A stretch of DNA of 5,157 nucleotides from Ruminococcus sp. (GTDB taxonomy: Bacteria > Bacillota_A > Clostridia > Oscillospirales > Ruminococcaceae), in contig JAFOMV010000017.1 in assembly GCA_017418765.1 (NCBI GenBank), forward strand, positions 1 through 5,157, in the 5' to 3' direction. Both the position numbers and the translations under genes were made by a program. Under the pieces are notes generated by a model. That model saw only the letters and a program-made list of their open reading frames with translations, was not told where the DNA came from and searched no databases. Below, one piece after another: positions 1-5,157 of this stretch. How positions within the stretch are numbered: position 1 is the first letter of the stretch; each line of letters starts with the position of its first letter.

Positions 1-30
1 GAATTTACAAACACATTCTATGGAGGAACT

Positions 31-1551
31 ATGTTTTATAAGAGCAAATTACTGCGTGATACCGCAATTCTGACCATATTTCAGCTTATCCTTGATTCAG
101 CGTCGCTTCTTCTCAATGCCTTTATAACAAGGCAGCTTGGCGCACAGGCTATAGGCATACTATCGCTGATAGGCTCGTTTCTTGGACTGGCAGGCATTCT
201 CTCGAACGGTAATGCTTTCCTTTGCACAAGCCGTCTTGTAGCTGAGGAAACAGGAAAAGGGGGAGCACCTGACTGTGTGCTGTTTCACGGGATAAAGCTG
301 TGTCTGTGCCTTAGCACAGCGGTTTCTGCGGCAATTCTTCTGCTGTCAGAGCCCATATGCAGGCGCTTTTTCAGTGGTGCGGATATGGGATCAGCGCTGC
401 GTATCATGCCTGCTGTATTGGTGACGGGAGCAGTTGGAGCGTGTATAAAGGGCTATTTCAATGCCTGCCGCAGAACACGTGTGACTGCGGTAGGAGATGT
501 GATAGAATTTGCAGTGAGATCGGCAGTTATCGCAGTGCTGACAATGAAGTTGAAAGCTCCTGATGAAGCGGCTGTTTGCAGAGTGATGATAAGCGGAATC
601 GTGGCAGGAAATGTGATATCGCTTGCATATTTATCCGTCATGTATCTGAAGCTTCGCACTCACAGCAGCGGTAAGCCATCAATAGGATTCAGAAAGTATG
701 CCGCCTGCGCATTTCCTATCATGGGAGGCGGTGTTCTTACGGCTGTACTGAGCAGTACAAACGATGCGCTTATACCGTTTTGTCTCCGTCAGTACGGCGA
801 TTCGGCAGGTCAGGCACTGGGAAGTTTCGGAGTTTTTGAGGCTATTGTCATACCTACACTTTTCTTTCCGTCAGTCATACTTTGTTCAGTATCGGGGATA
901 ATACTCAGCGAATCCGCAAGGGCGGCGGCATCTGGAGATAAAAGGCGCATAAAGAGCCTCGCCTCACGGATAACGGAGTATACGCTCATATATGCGGTCT
1001 TTTCAGCGGCAGTTCTTATGCGTTTCGGGTCGGAGATAGGTGTACTGCTCGGCGGCGGCAATGAGGCAGGCAGACTTATAACAGTAATTGCTCCCGTAGT
1101 GCCGTTCATATATATGGAAATAGTCCTCGAAGCAATGATCAAAGGCATGGGACTGCAAAGCTTTTCTTCGCTGAATTATTTAGCCGAGTACGCCGTAAGG
1201 ATAGCGGTAGTGCTGATATTCGTGCCGAGATACGGGCTTTACGGCATTGTCGCCTCATATTACACAAGCAATGTTTTTGGCAACTGTTCACGGTTTGTGC
1301 GGCTTATTCGTGCTTCTGAGATAAAATTCCGTCCTGTTTTTACGATGATTATGCCGGTTGTATATGTTTTTCTTAGTATGGGAGCATCCGATATTATTAT
1401 TAAACCGTTTTTTTATGAAAGCGGCAGTATACCGTATATGGCAGTGTTTACGGCTGTATGGGGAATTATATACTGTGGTATACTTATGCTTATAGGAAGG
1501 ATACGGCTATTTGACAAATGCAAGGAAGAATTTGTTGTTGAATCTGCATAA
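31..1551 (+). CDS. SpoVB-like polysaccharide/lipid-linked oligosaccharide flippase (MOP superfamily)
   Basis: This 506-residue protein is almost entirely hydrophobic, with about 14 predicted membrane spans (for example near residues 11-31, 41-60, 89-107, 156-172, 186-206, 224-250, 268-292, 317-331, 345-368, 433-452 and 468-489) and short charged loops. The order of conserved pieces fits the PST/SpoVB branch of the MOP flippases: an early LGAQAIG segment (36-42), SRLVAEE (67-73), a GYFNACRRT loop (141-149) after the fourth span, and VIEFAVR (157-163). Length is close to SpoVB (about 520 residues). Members of this branch move lipid-linked cell-envelope precursors across the cytoplasmic membrane; the substrate here cannot be read from sequence. 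The start is supported by GGAGG at 22-26, four bases before ATG, a rather tight spacing. The window begins just upstream, so its promoter and any operon partners are not visible. No strong terminator follows. SpoVB itself is possible, but a non-sporulation role in peptidoglycan or capsule export is equally compatible. Confidence 0.85.
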   Translation: MFYKSKLLRDTAILTIFQLILDSASLLLNAFITRQLGAQAIGILSLIGSFLGLAGILSNGNAFLCTSRLVAEETGKGGAPDCVLFHGIKLCLCLSTAVSAAILLLSEPICRRFFSGADMGSALRIMPAVLVTGAVGACIKGYFNACRRTRVTAVGDVIEFAVRSAVIAVLTMKLKAPDEAAVCRVMISGIVAGNVISLAYLSVMYLKLRTHSSGKPSIGFRKYAACAFPIMGGGVLTAVLSSTNDALIPFCLRQYGDSAGQALGSFGVFEAIVIPTLFFPSVILCSVSGIILSESARAAASGDKRRIKSLASRITEYTLIYAVFSAAVLMRFGSEIGVLLGGGNEAGRLITVIAPVVPFIYMEIVLEAMIKGMGLQSFSSLNYLAEYAVRIAVVLIFVPRYGLYGIVASYYTSNVFGNCSRFVRLIRASEIKFRPVFTMIMPVVYVFLSMGASDIIIKPFFYESGSIPYMAVFTAVWGIIYCGILMLIGRIRLFDKCKEEFVVESA

Positions 1552-1599
1552 TAATAACTGTGGTTTGTAATACAAAATGTAGAAAATATCGAAATCCTA

Positions 1600-1628
1600 T
1601 TGCAATTATAATAAGTTAAGGTTATAAT
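1600..1628 (+). promoter_or_regulatory. Sigma-A-type promoter for the EF-G-like gene
   Basis: TTGCAA at 1600-1605 (4 of 6 consensus -35 positions) and TATAAT at 1623-1628 (perfect -10) are separated by exactly 17 bases, in AT-rich DNA between the flippase stop and the EF-G-like start. Transcription would be expected to start near 1635, giving an untranslated leader of about 98 bases. This promoter would let the EF-G-like gene be expressed independently of the flippase. Confidence 0.7.
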
Positions 1629-1634
1629 ATTCAT

Positions 1635-1732
1635 ATGCTGTTAAGATGGATGAAGAATATGTCTTTTCATGGACCTTAGGCGGTCATGTCAGACAGGATA
1701 ACGGCTAATCAAACTAAGAGGAGAAATATACT
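1635..1732 (+). other. 5' leader of the EF-G-like mRNA with imperfect hairpin
   Basis: This is the inferred untranslated leader between the predicted start of transcription and the ATG at 1733. It contains a 7-bp stem, 1668-1675 with 1682-1688, broken by one bulged G (1671), with a 6-base loop. No T-run follows, so it is not an intrinsic terminator. The ribosome binding site AGAGGAG at 1717-1723 lies 9 bases before the start codon and is not covered by this hairpin. I do not recognise a known riboswitch or ribosomal-protein leader; a regulatory role is speculative. Confidence 0.35.
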
Positions 1733-3814
1733 ATGAAAGCATACGATATCAACAAAATAAAGAACATTGCTTTAGCAGGACACAACGGCTCAGGAAAAAC
1801 TTCTCTCGCAGAAGCTATTCTGTACAAGGCAGGAGCTTCTGACCGCCTCGGCAAAACTGCTGACGGAACAACTGTTTGTGATTACGATCCTGAGGAGATA
1901 AAAAGAAAGATCTCAATAGGAACCTCTCTTGCATCATTTGAATACAACGATTTTAAAATAAATCTTCTCGATACTCCCGGTCTTTTTGACTTTGCTGCTG
2001 AAATGATAGAGGGTATCCGTGCAGCAGATACTGTTCTCATTACTGTATCTGCAAAATCAGGCGTCAAGGTAGGCGCAAGAAAGGCTTACGATGAAGCTGT
2101 AAAGCAGGGCAAGTCCAAGATGATTGCTGTTACAAAGATAGATGATAAGGACGCTAACTTCTTCAATGTCCTCACAGAGCTGAAGACCGTTTTCGGACCT
2201 TCTATATGCCCTGTTATCGTTCCTGTAATAAGCGGCGGACAGATCGTTTCATTCGTAAATCTCATAGAAATGAAATGCTACAAGTATGACGGCAAGGGTA
2301 ATGCTGTTGAGACAGATATGCCTACAGCCGATATATCCGAAAAGTTCGAGTACCGTGTTGAAGGTCTTCTTGCTGCTATTTCAGAAGCTGTTGCTGAAAC
2401 ATCTGATGAGCTTATGGAGAAGTTCTTCGAGGGCGAGGCTTTCACTCAGAAAGAGCTTATCGACGGTATCCATGACGGTATGAACAGAGGTATCATCACT
2501 CCTGTAGTCTGCACATCAGCAGCTGATCTTTCGGGAATCGATATGCTTCTCAAGGAGTTCGAGCTGCTTCTTCCTGCACCATCAGAGGTTCATGCAGCTG
2601 AAGCTTATACTCCTACAAAGGACATCGTTGAGATACCCTGCGACACTTCTGCACCGCTTGCTGCTCACGTATTCAAGACTATTGCCGATCCGTTTGTAGG
2701 CAAGATGTCCATGATAAGAGTTATGTCAGGTAATCTCAAGGCTAACTCAGATGTAACAAATGCAACTACAGGCAATGCTGAAAAGATAGGTAAGCTTTAC
2801 AGTCTCTGCGGCAAGAAACAGACAGAAGTTACTGAAGCAGGGGCAGGCGATATCGTTGTAGCTTCCAAGATATCGGCAAATACAGGAAATACTCTCTGCG
2901 ATCCTTCAAAGATAGTTGAGTTCGGCGAGATGGAATTCCCGAGACCATGCTACTCAATGACAGTAAAAGCTAAGGCACAGGGCGATGAGGCAAAGATATC
3001 ATCCAGCATACAGCGTCTTATCGAGGAGGATCCTACTCTCACATATGCTCAGGACGAGAGCACAAAGGAACAGGTACTCAGTGGTCTTGGCGAACAGCAT
3101 CTTGAAGTAGCAGCTGCTAAACTTAAAGGTAAGTTTGGTGTTGATATTGCACTTTCTGTACCTAAGATAGCTTACAAGGAGACTATCCGCAAAAAGGTAA
3201 AGGTACAGGGCAGACACAAGAAACAGTCAGGCGGTCACGGTCAGTTCGGTGATGTATGGATCGAGTTTGAGCCATGCGTAAGCGATACCCTTGTATTCGA
3301 GGAGAAGATATTCGGCGGTGCCGTTCCTAAGAACTACTTCCCGGCAGTACAGAAGGGACTTGAAGAAAGCGTCAAGAAAGGCGTTCTCGCAGGTTGTCCT
3401 GTTGTCGGACTGAAGGCTATTCTTGTTGACGGTTCTTATCATCCTGTTGATTCGTCTGAAATGGCATTCAAGACAGCCGCTTCCATCGCATACAAGGAAG
3501 GTCTCCGTCAGGCAGACCCTGTAATGCTTGAACCTATCGGTACCCTTAAAGTAACAGCTCCTGATGAAAATACAGGTGATATCATGGGTGAACTCAACAA
3601 GCGCAGAGGCAGAGTTCTCGGTATGGAGCCTGTAGGACACGGAAATACTGTTATCCAGGCTGAAGTTCCTATGCGTGAGATGCACGATTTCGCAATGTAT
3701 CTCCGTCAGACAACAAGAGGCATGGGCAGCTTTACCTTTGATTTCGAGAGATACGAGCAGCTCCCAGCAAATCTGCTGACAGAAGTTATTTCTTCAGTAG
3801 GTACAGAAGAATAA
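1733..3814 (+). CDS. EF-G-like translational GTPase (EF-G paralog, fusA-related)
   Basis: This 693-residue protein has the full EF-G architecture and usual length. The G domain carries a P-loop GHNGSGKT (16-23), switch II DTPG (80-83), TKID (134-137) at the NKxD position and a TSA G5 motif (261-263). Domain II follows at roughly 300-400. Domain III is near 405-480 (SSSIQRLIEEDPTL, GLGEQHLEV), domain IV near 484-600 (KKQSGGHGQFGDVWI, DGSYHPVDSSEMAFK) and domain V near 600-680 (EPIGTLKV, GDIMGELNKRRG). EF-G moves tRNA and mRNA through the ribosome using GTP. This copy differs from canonical FusA: GHNGSGKT replaces AHIDAGKT, KISI replaces the switch I GITI, the catalytic switch II histidine is Leu84, and the NKxD Asn is Thr134. 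These changes match the EF-G-like/EF-G2 paralog family common in Clostridia, where some members are reported to be weak GTPases. AGAGGAG at 1717-1723 sets the start. No rpsL, rpsG or tuf neighbours are present, unlike the str operon, which also argues for a paralog. The exact role is unknown. Confidence 0.9.
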   Translation: MKAYDINKIKNIALAGHNGSGKTSLAEAILYKAGASDRLGKTADGTTVCDYDPEEIKRKISIGTSLASFEYNDFKINLLDTPGLFDFAAEMIEGIRAADTVLITVSAKSGVKVGARKAYDEAVKQGKSKMIAVTKIDDKDANFFNVLTELKTVFGPSICPVIVPVISGGQIVSFVNLIEMKCYKYDGKGNAVETDMPTADISEKFEYRVEGLLAAISEAVAETSDELMEKFFEGEAFTQKELIDGIHDGMNRGIITPVVCTSAADLSGIDMLLKEFELLLPAPSEVHAAEAYTPTKDIVEIPCDTSAPLAAHVFKTIADPFVGKMSMIRVMSGNLKANSDVTNATTGNAEKIGKLYSLCGKKQTEVTEAGAGDIVVASKISANTGNTLCDPSKIVEFGEMEFPRPCYSMTVKAKAQGDEAKISSSIQRLIEEDPTLTYAQDESTKEQVLSGLGEQHLEVAAAKLKGKFGVDIALSVPKIAYKETIRKKVKVQGRHKKQSGGHGQFGDVWIEFEPCVSDTLVFEEKIFGGAVPKNYFPAVQKGLEESVKKGVLAGCPVVGLKAILVDGSYHPVDSSEMAFKTAASIAYKEGLRQADPVMLEPIGTLKVTAPDENTGDIMGELNKRRGRVLGMEPVGHGNTVIQAEVPMREMHDFAMYLRQTTRGMGSFTFDFERYEQLPANLLTEVISSVGTEE

Positions 3815-3865
3815 TATTTTTGGCCTGCCTTGTGCAGTCCGGAATTAAAAAAAAGGAGTGACATT

Positions 3866-4850
3866 ATGAAAAAGTCAAGGATAATGGCAGCTTTTATTTC
3901 TGGCGCATTGACCGTTTGCAGCTTCAGTGCGTTAAATTTTTCTGCTAAGGTGATCGAGCCTGAGGTGGTAAAAACAGAAACATGGACTAACATCTTATTA
4001 TATTGATGATAAAACAGAGACCCTGTATCCTTATATTGAATGTCGTGCGGATATTTACAATGATGGCTCAGTTATAGTTTTTTTCTGGAATACTCATGAA
4101 TGGGATGGCTTTGAAATAGTTTCCCACAAAGTTACTATCGCAAATTCCGTCCCTGTAAAGGATAATTCAATGGAATATACATTCAGTAAAGGCGAGGAAT
4201 ATTTTGACGGTGATGAAGCTATATACTGTGTGTCAGCTGAAAATTACAAAACAGGTGAACCCTTTGTTAAAGATTATTCGTTCTGGGACGAGCAGGATGT
4301 CTCATATTATCCGAGTGATTACTCATATATGATGGCAGGCAACAATTTCTCCGGTAATACATCGAAGCAGTATTATATTTATCGTACTAAGGACAATAGA
4401 CTTGACCCTTGGAAGCCACATAGTTACACGTTAAACTATTATGCATATTATGGACCGCTATCCAAAATGCCGGTCAACGATAAATTATACATTAAGTTTA
4501 CGCCAAAGGTAGATGCAACAGGTTCTTACGATTTCTATATATTCGGTCATCAATTTACAGTGTCATATGATATGCTGTCTGAAAAAGTGATTGCCGTTCC
4601 TCAGCTTACTGATGAGGAAAAGAAAATAAAAGAACTTGAAGAAGAAAATGCAAAGCTAAAGGAAGATATCAAGAAACTCAGCGGCGATAGTCCGGATGAT
4701 AGTATCCTTCGCTGTGATACGAACGATGATGGTGTTATCGACGGACGTGATGCAACTACTATACTGACTATTTATGCTCTGAATTCAACAGGCAAAGACA
4801 TTAAAACATTTTCTGATTATAAAAAGTTTGCAGGCGCAGAGAACAAGTAA
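3866..4850 (+). pseudogene. Secreted dockerin-repeat protein gene, interrupted by a frameshift
   Basis: A near-ideal ribosome binding site (AAGGAG, 3853-3858, 7 bases before ATG 3866) starts a 46-codon frame beginning MKKSRIMAAF, a clear signal peptide (basic n-region, hydrophobic residues 6-25, likely cleavage near Ala27). This frame ends at 4004 in three tandem stops, TGA TGA TAA. A second frame, open from 3972 to 4850, continues directly: it reads SYYIDDKTETLYPYIECRAD and runs without a stop into the body of the protein. Dropping one base joins them into a 327-residue secreted protein. The shift must lie in 3972-4003; candidates are the five-A run at 3970-3974 or the AA at 3989-3990. The body is rich in Tyr, Phe and Asp, as in extracellular beta-rich domains. 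It is followed by a coiled coil and one calcium-binding dockerin repeat, so the product was probably surface-attached or cellulosome-associated. Sequencing error, real loss of function, or +1 recoding cannot be separated here. Confidence 0.75.
4170..4850 (+). CDS. Open C-terminal part of the dockerin-repeat protein (coiled coil plus single dockerin repeat)
   Basis: This is the intact 226-codon section counted from the first in-frame ATG after the frameshift; most likely it is only the rear of the 3866-4850 gene. Residues 1-145 are an unrecognised Tyr/Asp-rich region (YYIYRTKDNR, YTLNYYAYYG) with no transmembrane span. Residues 146-171 form a charged heptad segment (EEKKIKELEEENAKLKEDIK), probably a short coiled-coil stalk. 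Residues 183-194 (DTNDDGVIDGRD) match the dockerin F-hand calcium loop D-x-N-x-D-G-(x5)-D, followed by ATTILTIYALNSTG, the form seen in Ruminococcus surface proteins. Only one such repeat is present, whereas type I dockerins usually have two. An AAAGGA at 4157-4162, 7 bases before the ATG, could act as an internal ribosome binding site, but the product would lack a signal peptide, so independent use is doubtful. Confidence 0.6.
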   Translation: MEYTFSKGEEYFDGDEAIYCVSAENYKTGEPFVKDYSFWDEQDVSYYPSDYSYMMAGNNFSGNTSKQYYIYRTKDNRLDPWKPHSYTLNYYAYYGPLSKMPVNDKLYIKFTPKVDATGSYDFYIFGHQFTVSYDMLSEKVIAVPQLTDEEKKIKELEEENAKLKEDIKKLSGDSPDDSILRCDTNDDGVIDGRDATTILTIYALNSTGKDIKTFSDYKKFAGAENK

Positions 4851-4868
4851 AGGTATTCTCTTATGAAT

Positions 4869-4941
4869 AAGGCTGTTCGCTTTTGATTTGCTGATCTTAC
4901 AGAGATCAAGTTAAGATCATATACGGCGGACAGTCTTTTTT
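4869..4941 (+). terminator. Intrinsic terminator with nested hairpin after the dockerin-repeat gene
   Basis: AAGGCTGTTCGC (4869-4880) pairs with GCGGACAGTCTT (4926-4937) over 12 bp, including two G-U pairs, and runs straight into T's through 4941. The 45-base loop holds a second perfect 8-bp stem, TGATCTTA (4892-4899) with TAAGATCA (4912-4919), plus an alternative partner AGATCA (4903-4908). The position, 18 bases after the stop codon and before the tRNA promoter, fits a terminator for the upstream unit. Confidence 0.8.
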
Positions 4942-4967
4942 ATACGTAAAACAGGCAAATTATTGCT

Positions 4968-5000
4968 CAAAAAATTTTTTTTGAAAAATTTCAAAAAAAG
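4968..5000 (+). promoter_or_regulatory. A/T-tract inverted repeat, probable UP-type element of the tRNA promoter
   Basis: Phased A and T runs end two bases before the -35 box. Within them TTTTTTTGAAA (4976-4986) and TTTCAAAAAAA (4989-4999) form a perfect 11-bp inverted repeat around a 2-base centre. A/T tracts directly upstream of the -35 commonly act as UP elements for stable-RNA promoters by contacting the RNA polymerase alpha subunit; that role is inferred from position and composition. A protein-binding operator is an alternative. Confidence 0.5.
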
Positions 5001-5002
5001 GG

Positions 5003-5031
5003 TTGACAAATGAAATATAACGTGCTATAAT
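5003..5031 (+). promoter_or_regulatory. Consensus sigma-A promoter for tRNA-Val
   Basis: A perfect TTGACA (5003-5008) and a perfect TATAAT (5026-5031) are separated by 17 bases, the ideal spacing. Transcription should begin near 5038, leaving a 5' leader of about 43 bases to be removed by RNase P. The leader contains a small stem, TCAGG (5042-5046) with CCTGA (5055-5059). Such a fully consensus promoter is typical of highly expressed stable RNA genes; more tRNAs may follow beyond the window edge. Confidence 0.92.
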
Positions 5032-5080
5032 ATATAAGTCGTCAGGGAACAACACCTGAAAGACACACAAATAAAGAGGT

Positions 5081-5156
5081 GGGGGTTTAGCTCAGCTGGG
5101 AGAGCATCTGCCTTACAAGCAGAGGGTCACAGGTTCGAGCCCTGTAGTCCCCACCA
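5081..5156 (+). tRNA. tRNA-Val (anticodon UAC)
   Basis: The 76-base cloverleaf is complete. The acceptor stem GGGGGTT (5081-5087) pairs with AGTCCCC (5146-5152), including two G-U pairs. The D-arm is GCTC/GAGC (5090-5093 and 5102-5105) with a GG-containing loop. The anticodon arm is TCTGC/GCAGA (5107-5111 and 5119-5123) around loop CTTACAA, with TAC at 5114-5116. The variable loop has 5 bases. The T-arm is ACAGG/CCTGT (5129-5133 and 5141-5145) with loop TTCGAGC. The discriminator is A5153, and CCA is encoded at 5154-5156. UAC decodes GUA and, by wobble, other valine codons. The tRNA has its own strong promoter and is independent of the upstream gene. Confidence 0.97.
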
Positions 5157-5157
5157 A

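Noticed and set aside
1564..1576. TTTGTA-A-TACAAA palindrome after the flippase gene as a terminator
   Set aside because: The 6-bp A/T-rich arms have a one-base centre, with no GC stem and no T-run, so it cannot form a normal terminator hairpin.
1733..3814. Tetracycline ribosomal-protection protein (TetM/TetO type)
   Set aside because: TetM-type proteins keep a canonical AHVDAGKT P-loop and DTPGHMDF, and their domain IV loops diverge from EF-G. This protein has the opposite pattern, with altered G motifs and EF-G-like domain IV (DGSYHPVDSSE).
3822..3840. Possible terminator hairpin GGCCTGC/GCAGTCC between the EF-G-like and dockerin-repeat genes
   Set aside because: The stem has one mismatch in 7 bp and is followed by A's, not T's, so it does not fit an intrinsic terminator on the + strand. 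The two genes may be partly co-transcribed.
3911..3922. Lipobox making the dockerin-repeat product a lipoprotein
   Set aside because: The residues before Cys18 are L-T-V; Val at the -1 position does not fit the lipobox, and an ordinary signal peptide with later cleavage fits better.
3227..3993. Two antisense open frames opposite the end of the EF-G-like gene and the start of the dockerin-repeat gene
   Set aside because: They lie opposite a strongly supported coding region, have no convincing ribosome binding site or recognisable domain, and are explained as shadows of the + strand reading.
4004..4012. Stop-codon readthrough or selenocysteine at the TGA ending the signal-peptide frame
   Set aside because: Three stops in a row (TGA TGA TAA) follow in that frame, and the protein continues in another frame, so readthrough cannot restore it.

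Overview
The window looks like chromosomal DNA from a gut-type Clostridia bacterium, most likely Ruminococcus or a close Oscillospiraceae relative. The signs are strong AGGAGG-type ribosome binding sites, consensus sigma-A promoters, AT-rich intergenic DNA, a SpoVB-like flippase, a Firmicutes-type EF-G paralog, and a secreted protein ending in a Ruminococcus-style dockerin repeat (DxNxDGxIDGRDAT...YALNSTG). The genus is an inference from these family flavours, not a database result.

All recognisable genes lie on the + strand. Positions 31-1551 encode a polytopic MOP-superfamily (SpoVB/polysaccharide flippase-like) membrane protein. A 181-base gap follows, with a well-formed promoter (TATAAT at 1623-1628) and a leader of roughly 100 nt. 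Positions 1733-3814 encode a full-length EF-G-like translational GTPase whose G-motifs differ from canonical FusA. Fifty-one bases later, 3866-4850 is a gene for a secreted, coiled-coil and dockerin-repeat protein. Its signal-peptide part and its body are in different reading frames, so the gene is either broken by a one-base indel, wrongly sequenced, or recoded. A nested hairpin terminator (4869-4941) ends that unit. The window closes with an A/T-tract inverted repeat, a consensus promoter (TTGACA-17-TATAAT) and a complete tRNA-Val(UAC) with encoded CCA.

The genes do not form an obvious pathway: a cell-envelope flippase, a translation-factor paralog, a cell-surface or cellulosome-associated protein, and a tRNA. 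The promoter before the EF-G-like gene and the terminator plus promoter before the tRNA suggest at least three transcription units. No mobile element, CRISPR array or clearly new system is visible. The most useful observations are the frameshifted dockerin locus and the altered GTPase motifs of the EF-G paralog.
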